Positions 17,519-25,959 of a DNA stretch of 64,000 bases are shown here, one piece after another. The notes below the pieces were generated by a model. The model had not been told where the DNA came from and ran no database searches. It saw only the letters and a list, made by a program, of their open reading frames with translations. Origin of the DNA: UBA6059 sp040219045 (GTDB lineage Bacteria; Bacteroidota; Bacteroidia; Cytophagales; Cyclobacteriaceae); contig OZ245881.1 of NCBI GenBank assembly GCA_965229505.1, forward strand, positions 2,852,001-2,916,000, given 5' to 3'. How positions within the stretch are numbered: position 1 is the first letter of the stretch; each line of letters opens with the position of its first letter. The position numbers and the translations under genes were made by a program.

Positions 17519-20146
17519 TTACTCATATCTCAAGTTATCAGCAGGATTGGTATGCGCCACCTTGGCGGTCTGCCAGTAGATAGACGCAAATCCCACGAGC
17601 AGTAGGAAGATGATACTGACGACCACCTCGGTGACCCCTAGTCCACTGCCATAGCGAATGAGGAAATACAGGAAGAGCTTGTCGTAGAACAAGTAGGAGA
17701 ATGGAATGGCAATGAGTGCCGAGATCATAATCAGCTTGAGGAAGTCTTTGGTCAGCAGGTAGTAGAGGCTCTTGTTGGTGGCGCCCATGATCTTACGTAT
17801 GGCGATCTCTTTGGTGCGGTTTTCGGTGGTGTAGGCGACCATGCCCAGAAGACCCAGACAGGAGATGGTGATGGCCAGCGCACTGAGGTAGCTGAAGATC
17901 TTGATTTGTGCCCTGAGAAACGAGTAGGCTTTCTCGATCTCATCATCAAGGAAGGTCGCTTCAAATCGAATCTCCTGGTCTATACCCGACCATATAGCAT
18001 CCAGGTCATCGATGGTGCCTTTGATGTCGGTGGAGCTGATGGTGAGTAGCGCGTACTGGCTCTGCTCGAGTGATTGTCGAAATACAAGCGGACGGATGAG
18101 ACGATGCAGTGGCTCAAAGTTGAAGTCCTCAAGGATACCAACGATACGGCATGGTGTACCATCGGCCAAAGTGAAAGTCAGGGAATCAGACTTGACGTTG
18201 AAGACCGAGGCTGACTTCAGGAACTGTTCGTTGACCAGAACCAGTTCTTGGTTTTTTGTGGACTGAGAGAGCTGTTTGCTCTCGCCCCATACCAGCTTCA
18301 TACCCATATGGTCGATGAAGTTTTCCCCAATGAACACCTGACTGACCGGGATGGTATCAACTTCATTAGGTGTCACGTCGACCGTGCTGGGGAGGAGGAT
18401 TCCCGGTAGGCTGGACGCGGTGGTGATCGACTTTACATCAGGGTGCGCTCCGAGCTCATTGATGGCCACTTGTTTGTCTATATCATTGAAGGGAATGGTC
18501 AGCACATTGTCTGATTCAAAGCCATGATTTTGACTCAGTACGTAGCTGTACTGTTTTGCGATAGTACCCACACCGATGATAAAGACAAGGGAAACAAAAA
18601 ACTGGAAGACGAACAGTCCTTTTTTGATACCTGAGACGCTAGCTACGCCTGTGCTGAGCTTACCCTTCATGGTGTGAATTGGGTTGAGTCGCGAGAAATA
18701 GCGTGCCGGGAAAATACCTGCAAACAAGCCAACTAGTAGCGTGAACAGGATGAAAACAGTGATCTGCGCGGGCCCCATAGCCGTATCGAGTACTTCGGCT
18801 GCTCTCACCATATCGAGAAACTCCTCTCTCAGTGGGATAAAGATGAGAATCGAACCCAGCAGTGCCAGGAAAGCCAGGAGAACGGTCTCTACGATAAACT
18901 GTGCTTTGATCTGTCCCCTGTCAGCACCCACTACTTTGCGGATGCCGATCTCCTTGGCGCGCTTCAGTGCCCTTGCTATGGAGAGATTGGTATAGTTGAA
19001 GACTGCCGGCAGCAGGATCAAGAGTCCAATCGACAGAAAGAAGAGTATCGAAGGCTGGTCCCAGCCGATTCCGATGGCATTGCTGATGTTCCAGCGCGGT
19101 ACTACATCTGTGAGATTGTAGGACTCCAGCTCTATGGTATGGTTGGGGTTAAACTCGCTGGCGACAGTTGATACCTGTGCTAGCGCGGCTGTCAGACTCC
19201 TCTCGTCTACGCCCGGCTGTAGGAGGAGGTAGAGGTAGTTATTGCGGTAGCCACTCCAGTCATTGGCCAGATTGGCATCCGGCACCAACTGCTCATATGT
19301 AGCGTGTGAAGTCAGCAAATCGAAGTAAAAATGCGTTTGCTTCAGGTCGGCCATGACACCCGTGACCTGATAGATGCCCTGCTCCGTCTCCAGGGTTTTC
19401 CCGATAGGGTCTTCTTCTTTATACAAGGTCTCCGCCACAGACTGTGTCAGCACGATGCTGAAAGGCTTGTCCAGTGCCGTTTGTGGATCACCGCTTAGCA
19501 GCGGAAAACTGAACACCTCAAAGAAGGATGCCCCGGCAAAATACCCATCAAAACTGATCGCATTGCCGTGATGGTTGAACTCCGGCGAAAAGCCCGATCG
19601 GATCTCGAGTGTTTCCTCTATGAAGGGGTACTTCGCTTTCATATGATCGGCTACCGCCGGAAATGTGGAGCCGAAAGTCTTGCTTTCCTCTTCATTCCAA
19701 ATGTAGGTATTGACCTGATGGATGCGATCCTTGTGCTCATGATACTCGTCTGACCGATAGATCGCTACCGTAATGGATAGCGCGAGCAGACAGATCGACA
19801 TACCCAGCGCAAGGCCGAAAATGTTGACCATTGTGAAGAGCTTGTGCTTTGAGAAATTGCGCACGGCTATTTTGAAATAGCTCAGGATCATCGAAAGATT
19901 GTTGCTGCTGTAGTAGTGAGAATAGGCGGCCGACTGCTTGCGCCGCTTGAGCGAGTAGGAGAGGATCAGCGATAGCGCATGACGGATGTAGCTCAGCTGA
20001 GCCGCGAACTTCCCCCGTTGCGTTAGTCGGTGGTCGAACTCCTCCTCCATATCTCCAAGTAGGTCTTCTATATCGGCACCTTTGGCCCACCAGCGCAGCA
20101 GATTCGTCGCAAACCTGGGTGGATTATGCTGTGATCGAGACTTCAT
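17519..20146 (-). CDS. MacB/FtsX-type ABC permease with N-terminal prefix domain
   Basis: 875 residues. Residues 1-80 form the permease prefix domain found in Bacteroidota permeases that are encoded next to PadR regulators (LLRWWAK, DLLGDMEEEFDHR). The first helix follows at about 103-125, then a large periplasmic MacB-type domain, three helices (about 370-470), a second periplasmic domain, and three final helices. The motif KEIGIRKVVGA and its C-terminal counterpart KEIAIRKIMGA are the coupling helices that contact an ATPase. No ATPase gene is adjacent, so a shared one must be used. Its start overlaps the PadR stop by 4 bases, so they are translationally coupled. Confidence 0.9.
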   Translation of the reverse strand: MKSRSQHNPPRFATNLLRWWAKGADIEDLLGDMEEEFDHRLTQRGKFAAQLSYIRHALSLILSYSLKRRKQSAAYSHYYSSNNLSMILSYFKIAVRNFSKHKLFTMVNIFGLALGMSICLLALSITVAIYRSDEYHEHKDRIHQVNTYIWNEEESKTFGSTFPAVADHMKAKYPFIEETLEIRSGFSPEFNHHGNAISFDGYFAGASFFEVFSFPLLSGDPQTALDKPFSIVLTQSVAETLYKEEDPIGKTLETEQGIYQVTGVMADLKQTHFYFDLLTSHATYEQLVPDANLANDWSGYRNNYLYLLLQPGVDERSLTAALAQVSTVASEFNPNHTIELESYNLTDVVPRWNISNAIGIGWDQPSILFFLSIGLLILLPAVFNYTNLSIARALKRAKEIGIRKVVGADRGQIKAQFIVETVLLAFLALLGSILIFIPLREEFLDMVRAAEVLDTAMGPAQITVFILFTLLVGLFAGIFPARYFSRLNPIHTMKGKLSTGVASVSGIKKGLFVFQFFVSLVFIIGVGTIAKQYSYVLSQNHGFESDNVLTIPFNDIDKQVAINELGAHPDVKSITTASSLPGILLPSTVDVTPNEVDTIPVSQVFIGENFIDHMGMKLVWGESKQLSQSTKNQELVLVNEQFLKSASVFNVKSDSLTFTLADGTPCRIVGILEDFNFEPLHRLIRPLVFRQSLEQSQYALLTISSTDIKGTIDDLDAIWSGIDQEIRFEATFLDDEIEKAYSFLRAQIKIFSYLSALAITISCLGLLGMVAYTTENRTKEIAIRKIMGATNKSLYYLLTKDFLKLIMISALIAIPFSYLFYDKLFLYFLIRYGSGLGVTEVVVSIIFLLLVGFASIYWQTAKVAHTNPADNLRYE

Positions 20147-20466
20147 CTGGACAGGTTGACTTTGGTGTTGGCCCAGAGCTCATCGCGGAGGGACTTCATA
20201 TCATTCAGCGCAGTGATCGCGGTGCTCGTCAGTTTAAAGTAGCGCTTTCTGCGTCCACCACGTTCGTTGGTCGGCTCTCCGAGGTAAGAGGTGATGAAGC
20301 CCTTCTCCTCTAGCCGTGTAAGCGTGGAGTGCATCGCGCCAAGGCTGAGGTTGCGATTGGCGCGCTCGTTGATGTCACGCAGCAGCGCCGAGCCGTAGGC
20401 ACCTTCTGCTAAGTTGGCGATGGTGAGCAGAACCAGCTCTTCAAATTCTCCTAGGTATCCCTTCAT
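20143..20466 (-). CDS. PadR-family transcriptional regulator
   Basis: 107 residues, a winged helix with the PadR pattern: LGEFEELVLLTIANLAEGAYGSALLRDI, then LGAMHSTLTRLEEKGFI and a GGRRKRYFKLT wing. It probably represses its own operon and is released by a membrane-stress or drug signal. It overlaps the permease gene by 4 bases. A pair of 16-base direct repeats upstream (20476-20491 and 20523-20538) is the probable operator. Confidence 0.9.
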   Translation of the reverse strand: MKGYLGEFEELVLLTIANLAEGAYGSALLRDINERANRNLSLGAMHSTLTRLEEKGFITSYLGEPTNERGGRRKRYFKLTSTAITALNDMKSLRDELWANTKVNLSR

Positions 20467-20475
20467 TATTATATA

Positions 20476-20538
20476 TTTCTATTTTTGAGATGATATAGGA
20501 TACGGGAAGAGGTTGGTATATGTTTCTGTTTTTGAGAT
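20476..20538 (-). promoter_or_regulatory. likely PadR operator: two 16-base direct repeats
   Basis: TTTCTATTTTTGAGAT at 20476-20491 and TTTCTGTTTTTGAGAT at 20523-20538 differ at one base and are 47 bases apart centre to centre, 10 bases upstream of the PadR start. The arrangement suits two dimers bound on one promoter. The sequence differs from the TTGTACAA boxes of the second PadR operon, so the two regulators would not cross-talk. Confidence 0.5.
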
Positions 20539-20646
20539 TAAATGTTTTCCGCTAGTGAGGATGACTTGTGTGGGGGACTTAAAGGAGGCATTTACCAGCG
20601 CACTTTCAGTGCCATCTGATCCTTTAGAATCTTCACATCAATTCGT

Positions 20647-20804
20647 GAGATGTCTCCGTTGCGTTCTCCTTCAGAGAACTTCAGTCGACATGACGTATAG
20701 GGACTATGAATATTCAATCTGGCATATGCTCGTCACAATACCCTCGACATTCCGAGCCTGCCTGCTGCAGACAGGCGAAACGTAGTGGGGTCGAGGAATC
20801 CCCT
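20647..20804. repeat. dispersed intergenic repeat copy C
   Basis: The best-preserved copy of the family also seen at 14761-14890 and 16191-16325. It opens GAGATGTCTCCGTTGCG ... CTTCAGTCGACATGACGTAT and closes CCTCGACATTCCGAGCCTGC ... GTCGAGGAATCCCC. An inner CCTGCCTGCTGCAGACAGG stem is visible. It lies in the 424-base gap between the PadR gene and the DUF711 gene; the rest of that gap holds the operator and no other feature. Confidence 0.65.
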
Positions 20805-20890
20805 CATTATAACACCATCTACACGGTACCAGGCTAATATGGATCGAGTGTAGGACTGCTTTCGTGAGGTGACTGACTAAAGCCGCTAGA

Positions 20891-22123
20891 TTACTCAATC
20901 TTCATCACCTTGGCAGTCGTCAGGTAGGGATTATCAAACTCTACCATATCGCCAGCTTCCTTACCCGGAATTAGAAATAGTCTTGCAGAAAGTGCCTTGT
21001 CGGTATACTTGAGTGATAGTGAAGCAACATCTCGATAGATTCTCGCTACTGTTTCCTGAGAGGTATTTCCTGGTAGGGGAATCACATCCAGTCCCGTACC
21101 CGAAACGGAGGAAAACAAGAGTAACTCCTGTACTGTAAACCGATTCTCTCCGGCACGAAGGGCCAGCACCTTGTCCTCAATTACCGGAAGCATTAACCCG
21201 GAATAGCCGCAAAGCTGCAGATCAAGGCTTTTGATCACATCAGTGATCATCGCACAAGCACTCAAAGTCAACGGTCCGCCAAAAGGCTGCTTTGTCAAAG
21301 TTTCAATCGCTTCGCCAATGCTCGAAGTAAGCCCAGGTGCTGGTGAGGAGTCTATACCATCATACTTCCAACCTGATGTTCTGGACAGCTCCATCGCCAT
21401 ATTCTCAATAGGCAGAAAATGTGTTTCGAGTCCTTCTTTGAGGTTTTTCTTGGCTGTGTTCCAGTCGCCCTCTTTGAATATTTCAGTCATCAGAGCTGGA
21501 TATTCAATGCCTATCCCAAAACTGTTTTCACCGATATGATAAGCAGCAGGAAAGAACGGAATGTTCGGCGGGCAGTTGGCTGAGGCTGTGAACCGAAAGT
21601 TGCCTTCTTTGCGTTTGGCAACTGCTAATGTTACTTCAGCGGCGGCTTTGATGCCATTGTCAAGAATACCTTGAGCTTTGCTAGATACCGGGAGGCTAAA
21701 ATTGATCTGCTCTGTAGAGGTAATCAGCTGATAGGCCCAATCGCCAATTCCTCTCTGGTAAGTATCTGGCGGCAAGGCATATCCCACTGAAAAAGGCATG
21801 CCTTCCTTCTGAGCAATCTTGTCGAAAACTTGTAGAAAAGGAAGCGCTTCCTGAAGTGTTTTGCCATCGAGGTATTGATAGAGGTGCTGGGTGGAGATGC
21901 GTATGGTTTGCACCACATATCCGGTGGCTTCATACTCCGCTTTGGCTTGCTTCAAAAAGGTAATGGCCTCAAGTATACTGGTTGTATCTGACAAGGCTGA
22001 GACCGTCACGCCAGCTGTGATGGTTCTTATATTAAAAGGATAGGTAACTTCCTGAGTTCGGGCCGAACAAGCGACAAACGTAATAACCAGCGCAGTAAGA
22101 AGGAGTTTTATGGTCGACATCAT
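20891..22123 (-). CDS. exported DUF711 family protein
   Basis: About 410 residues from the ATG at 22123 (an ATG codon also follows directly; five upstream codons are dispensable). The signal ends in a lipobox-like VACS. The remainder matches DUF711: a stretch on scheduled repeats, then SPAPGLTSSIGEAIE and a GYSGLMLPVIEDK segment with small-residue loops. Family members of unknown function are usually cytoplasmic; an exported form is less common. It is followed in an operon by no gene on its 3' side and preceded by the TlpA-like gene 16 bases away. Confidence 0.65.
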   Translation of the reverse strand: MMSTIKLLLTALVITFVACSARTQEVTYPFNIRTITAGVTVSALSDTTSILEAITFLKQAKAEYEATGYVVQTIRISTQHLYQYLDGKTLQEALPFLQVFDKIAQKEGMPFSVGYALPPDTYQRGIGDWAYQLITSTEQINFSLPVSSKAQGILDNGIKAAAEVTLAVAKRKEGNFRFTASANCPPNIPFFPAAYHIGENSFGIGIEYPALMTEIFKEGDWNTAKKNLKEGLETHFLPIENMAMELSRTSGWKYDGIDSSPAPGLTSSIGEAIETLTKQPFGGPLTLSACAMITDVIKSLDLQLCGYSGLMLPVIEDKVLALRAGENRFTVQELLLFSSVSGTGLDVIPLPGNTSQETVARIYRDVASLSLKYTDKALSARLFLIPGKEAGDMVEFDNPYLTTAKVMKIE

Positions 22124-22139
22124 GCATTGAAGATACACA

Positions 22140-22664
22140 TTACTGCCTAAGGGCTAAAGCAGCTTCTATGGCTTCTCTAAATTCTTGACTGTCTTTCTCG
22201 TTCGTCAAGGGATAGCATTTAGCATATACTACACTATCATTTCTATCCACAATCATAGTTGTTGGGTAACAACGTGGATTGAAAGTTGGATAGTCTGTGA
22301 AACGTTCTACCATGGCTACATTACCTATGATTTCCCACTGAATAGGATGGTCAATTAAAAAGTTGTCCAAATCCTTTCCACGGTTACCAGTAATTGATAA
22401 AAAAGCCACCTCATCACTCATGTATTCATCTCTAAGCTGGTTGAGATAGTCAAGCTCTAGCACGCAACCCTGACAACCGATAAACCAAAAGTTGAATACA
22501 CGAATTTTATCTTCTACGTCTGTCAGATAATGTTTCTCACCATCCAACAGCGGAATAAACTCAAGGTCGTATGTGTCACCTTTCTGGAATGTTTGAGCGG
22601 ATAAATGAGTGTTTAGAAGTACAAGAATTAGTAGTGGACTTAGGCAGGCTAATTTGATGTTCAT
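22140..22664 (-). CDS. TlpA-like thioredoxin-fold protein, exported
   Basis: 174 residues, signal peptide about 1-23 (ending LSAQ). The thioredoxin fold has its redox site as CQGC (FWFIGCQGCVLELDYL), in place of the usual CxPC, and a cis-Pro region near NPRCYPTTMIVD. Such proteins reduce or isomerise disulfides, or keep cytochrome c apoproteins reduced, in the periplasm. An extra Cys pair lies in the C-terminal half (RCYP, KCYP). Its role is inferred from the fold; partners unknown. Confidence 0.75.
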   Translation of the reverse strand: MNIKLACLSPLLILVLLNTHLSAQTFQKGDTYDLEFIPLLDGEKHYLTDVEDKIRVFNFWFIGCQGCVLELDYLNQLRDEYMSDEVAFLSITGNRGKDLDNFLIDHPIQWEIIGNVAMVERFTDYPTFNPRCYPTTMIVDRNDSVVYAKCYPLTNEKDSQEFREAIEAALALRQ

Positions 22665-22753
22665 GGCTATAACGTCTGTTTGCTATGATTAACGAAGAGG
22701 AAAGCTAATTGGTATAATGCCATAAAGCCCTATCAAAAGAAGCAAATCCTCTT

Positions 22754-23521
22754 CTACTTAAACTCCACAGCCACCCTAAACATCACACGACTGTACCAGA
22801 CATTGAAGTCGTGGGTGACCTGACCGCCAAACCATGGTGAGAAATCGACGCTGGTGCCTTGGGCATTGAGCAGTAAGTAGGAGAGGGATAAGTGTGGTTT
22901 GAATTTACCTTTTGTGGCAATGTGAAAGCCCAGCCCGGGCTGGAAGTAAAGCCCTCCTTTGTGACCTTCGCTGAAATCAGTGTCGTTGGCAAAGGCATAG
23001 CCAAGCTTGGAGTCAGCATAGAGGCGCCAGGTTTTATCATTGAGGTAGTAGCGGCCATAGCCGTAGACAGGGTTAAAGTTGAGAGTAGTCCAGCTGTTGC
23101 CGAGCGTGAGGTCATGGATGTCCGCGGCAAAGCCCAATCCCAGTGAGAGCCGCTCATCCAGACGATAGCCTGCCATCAGATCAAATTGGAACGATCCGTC
23201 GATGTTACTGGAACCCCCGGCTATCGAAGTGTACCCAAAGTAACCCGACCGGTAATGAAACTTCCCACGCCGCTTGATCAGATGATTGCTCGAGTTGACC
23301 ATCTTATCGATCATGCCGATGTTCAGATTGATGGTATCTCCGGTGGACAGCTTTATTTGTAGCTTATATTGATTTGCGGAGACGATCGTACCCTGAAAGA
23401 GCGATCCGTCAGCATAGTCGATCACCACCTGCTGGCCAGGTGTCCTATCCTCTTGTGCATACGACGAATGACAAAGCCAAAAGAGGAGCCAGACTACCCC
23501 AGAAAGTGTAAGTACCCGCAA
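22754..23521 (-). CDS. outer-membrane beta-barrel protein
   Basis: 255 residues, signal peptide about 1-22 (ending SYAQ). After a short N-terminal domain with DYADGSLFQGTIVS and KLSTGDTINLN strands (an SH3-like patch), the rest is alternating aromatic/Gly strands such as AGYRLDERLSLGLGF and AFRVAVEFK, ending in Phe-Lys, typical of an eight-stranded barrel. No ligand can be inferred. It lies 2 bases from the LVIVD gene upstream, so they are co-transcribed. Confidence 0.65.
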   Translation of the reverse strand: MRVLTLSGVVWLLFWLCHSSYAQEDRTPGQQVVIDYADGSLFQGTIVSANQYKLQIKLSTGDTINLNIGMIDKMVNSSNHLIKRRGKFHYRSGYFGYTSIAGGSSNIDGSFQFDLMAGYRLDERLSLGLGFAADIHDLTLGNSWTTLNFNPVYGYGRYYLNDKTWRLYADSKLGYAFANDTDFSEGHKGGLYFQPGLGFHIATKGKFKPHLSLSYLLLNAQGTSVDFSPWFGGQVTHDFNVWYSRVMFRVAVEFK

Positions 23522-23523
23522 GC

Positions 23524-24786
23524 TCAGAATGCTACATTGCTGATAAGGAAGAACTCCTCCGCTTCACCAATGCGGTACTGGCTAAAGCCCGCAGGCCCTG
23601 CAATGAGGATGATATCAGCACGGCTAGGGTGTGGGATGATGTCGTAGGCTTCTACTGTAGCATCTCGCTCTATGAAGCTCAGGTTTCTGTTATCAGAAGC
23701 ATCGAAGATAGAGAGCCCGTTAGCCCCTTCGCCAACATAGAGTCTGTTGCCGATGAGGCTCATGCCATAGGGGCTGGCCATCTCAAAGGACTGTATCTCC
23801 TGGGTATCCCAACCGCTGGTCACATCCAATACCAGCAGTTCATTAGTGTCGCCCGGGCACTCGCTAAAGTCGCCTGTACGAAGGGTTACGTAAGCCGTAG
23901 AAGCACTGATCGGAAGCACCGGATCGCAAGAAGTCTCATGGAAGTAGGCACCTTCCCGCTCCGGGCTGGTTGGATTAGAAATATCAAATACCTCCATTGA
24001 ATTTCGGGTACCGATAAAGAGCTTGTTGTCAAGTGGATAAACTGTTTCCATATCCCAACTGATATTTCGCTTGGCCAGTAGGTCGAAAGCTCCAGTGCCA
24101 TCGAAGATAGAAAGCTCACTTCTGCTGATGACATAAACGAATCCTTCGTGAGAAGCAATTCGATTGACTGTACCAATACCATTGCTACTATTGCCAGCGA
24201 ATGAAGTGGGTACTGCCGAGGGAGGGATGAGTTGATTGGCAAAGTCGAAAAAGAAAACCTCATTGCCTTCGCCTAACCACTGAAGGTCGGGATCATTGAT
24301 GCTGTACTCTTCGGTGACCTGCTCGTAGTTGAAACCGATGAGACCCTCGCCTTGATCGTTGTACTGCGGCTGGGCAAATACGTCAGTCACACGGTTGACG
24401 AGTTGAGGCTGGCTGATGTTGGTGAGATCAATCTTCACCATGTCGTAGACGCTCTCCGCATAAAGGTCATTGCCGTCAAGGAAGAACTCCCGATTACCAA
24501 AGATTTGAATAAAGCCGAGGTTAGTTGGATTCTCCGGATTGGCATTGTCGAAGATATGGATACCTTCCTCTTCCTCACCGATGAGGAGATAGCGGTCACC
24601 AATAAATATTTTGCCAGGATTGCTGATTTCACGCGAAGAAGTGAATAGCGGTTGATTTCTTAACCCTTCCAAATCACCATAGATGGCCGTAGCTTTCTCA
24701 TAGGTGACGGTGGTCTTTCCAAAGTCTTCTGTACAACTGACAAACGCGAAGAGACTGAGGAGCAGTAGTAGTTGATGTGTCTTCAT
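23524..24786 (-). CDS. LVIVD-repeat lipoprotein
   Basis: About 420 residues from the ATG at 24786, chosen because it begins a lipoprotein signal (MKTHQLLLLLSLFAFVSC). The body repeats a beta-propeller-like unit with patterns such as IHIFDNANPENPTNLGFI, MVKIDLTNISQP, MEVFDISNPTSPE and LSIFDASDNRN, which define LVIVD repeats. Located on the periplasmic or outer face; likely a binding protein. Likely in one operon with the barrel gene (2-base gap). Confidence 0.8.
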   Translation of the reverse strand: MKTHQLLLLLSLFAFVSCTEDFGKTTVTYEKATAIYGDLEGLRNQPLFTSSREISNPGKIFIGDRYLLIGEEEEGIHIFDNANPENPTNLGFIQIFGNREFFLDGNDLYAESVYDMVKIDLTNISQPQLVNRVTDVFAQPQYNDQGEGLIGFNYEQVTEEYSINDPDLQWLGEGNEVFFFDFANQLIPPSAVPTSFAGNSSNGIGTVNRIASHEGFVYVISRSELSIFDGTGAFDLLAKRNISWDMETVYPLDNKLFIGTRNSMEVFDISNPTSPEREGAYFHETSCDPVLPISASTAYVTLRTGDFSECPGDTNELLVLDVTSGWDTQEIQSFEMASPYGMSLIGNRLYVGEGANGLSIFDASDNRNLSFIERDATVEAYDIIPHPSRADIILIAGPAGFSQYRIGEAEEFFLISNVAF

Positions 24787-24952
24787 GGTGAGCTGCTTTA
24801 AGTAGGTAATAAAGGAACCTAACAAAGTATAAAGATATTGTATTTGGCGGATTATTTATGTGTTGTGAAATAGTGGTACAGAAGGTATTTTTTCTAAAGA
24901 GACGGGTTAGCACAAAATGGTTGGTTGAGAATAGATTTTTTTTTCGAGCTAT

Positions 24953-25030
24953 TGGATTCCCAAGTCTCGGTCGTGCCTCCCTCGCAAGGGAATGACGACT
25001 TTACCAAGAGCCTAATTCCCAAGTCTCAGA
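24953..25030. repeat. degenerate intergenic repeat
   Basis: Two direct copies of TTCCCAAGTCTCRG at 24957-24970 and 25016-25029 flank a hairpin-prone CGTGCCTCCCTCGCAAGGGAATGACG core. This is the style of non-coding repeats scattered between Bacteroidota genes. No coding role is seen. Confidence 0.45.
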
Positions 25031-25035
25031 GACCG

Positions 25036-25728
25036 TTAACCTTCAAAAACAGCCACAGCTCGCACGGGCGACCCGGTTCCGCCTCTGATTTTTAGCGGTA
25101 GCCCAATAAACCTAAACGGTGGCTGACCGATCAATTCATGCAGATTGATCAGGTTTTCATAATGGGTGAAGCCAAGTTCCCCACAGATCTGATGTACTTC
25201 TTTATTGCTCACTTTCCGTACACCGGGCGCCATGCTCTCCACACCAAAGGCTGCTATTTTCTGTTCACCGAGCCATCTTGCCGCTTCAGCACTCAAGCCA
25301 GGGTTTTGGGGCCATTGTGGCGTGTCGAAGTGTTTGCGGTAGTGGTCAGTGTAAAGCAGTACGGTATCGCCTGCTTCTATCTGACTACCGGAATCATCCA
25401 GTGCGCTTTTCAGATCAGTTACTTCTATATGTTCGTTGAGGTCTTTTGAAGATAAGTCAAGGCAGATGCCTCGCGTGTAGAACATACTCAAGGGCATCTT
25501 GTCAATAGACTGGCTGCTATATTCCTTGCCCATGTGGGAGAGCGCGTCTACATGGCTTCCGGTATGTTCGCTCATTTTGAGAAGGTTGACGCTGGGTGTT
25601 TGCTCCTGACTCCTGTTGTCACCAGCCCATTGTTCGTGGGTGGCATGCACTGATATTTCTACCGGCGGCTGGGTGTGGTGCATGGGTATACCTGGGTAGA
25701 TTTCCTGGCTGAGGTCGATGATTTTCAT
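25036..25728 (-). CDS. cyclase-family (kynurenine formamidase-like) hydrolase
   Basis: About 230 residues from the ATG at 25728; upstream codons look like random extension. The motif EHTGSHVDALSH (residues about 62-73) is the HxGTHxDxPxH metal-binding pattern of the cyclase/KynB family, and a second ligand region QGVES/TH lies downstream. These Mn- or Zn-dependent enzymes hydrolyse formyl-kynurenine or close rings in polyketides. There are no tryptophan-catabolism neighbours, so the substrate is open. Confidence 0.8.
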   Translation of the reverse strand: MKIIDLSQEIYPGIPMHHTQPPVEISVHATHEQWAGDNRSQEQTPSVNLLKMSEHTGSHVDALSHMGKEYSSQSIDKMPLSMFYTRGICLDLSSKDLNEHIEVTDLKSALDDSGSQIEAGDTVLLYTDHYRKHFDTPQWPQNPGLSAEAARWLGEQKIAAFGVESMAPGVRKVSNKEVHQICGELGFTHYENLINLHELIGQPPFRFIGLPLKIRGGTGSPVRAVAVFEG

Positions 25729-25842
25729 TCGAGGCTTCCGCTTGGTGGTTTTTCTCTTACTTTCTGTCTTGAAACAGAAAGTAAGCAAAGAATTCAAGGC
25801 TTAATTCATTTCTGACGCCATTTGTTGTGTCCAATTGGGAAA

Positions 25843-25869
25843 TAAAAAAACTCCCCCGCCTTCAGCGGG
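25843..25869 (-). terminator. intrinsic terminator for the penicillin-acylase gene
   Basis: On the minus strand CCCGC-TGAAG-GCGGG is followed by GGAG and a run of seven T. It lies about 90 bases downstream of the stop of the acylase gene at 25960. Confidence 0.6.
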
Positions 25870-25959
25870 ATCAAACAGTTTTTATTTCTAATCCAATTGA
25901 ATCCACCAACTGACTAAAATGAATTAGGCCGCTGGAAGTACTGGTCATTCATGAAAATC

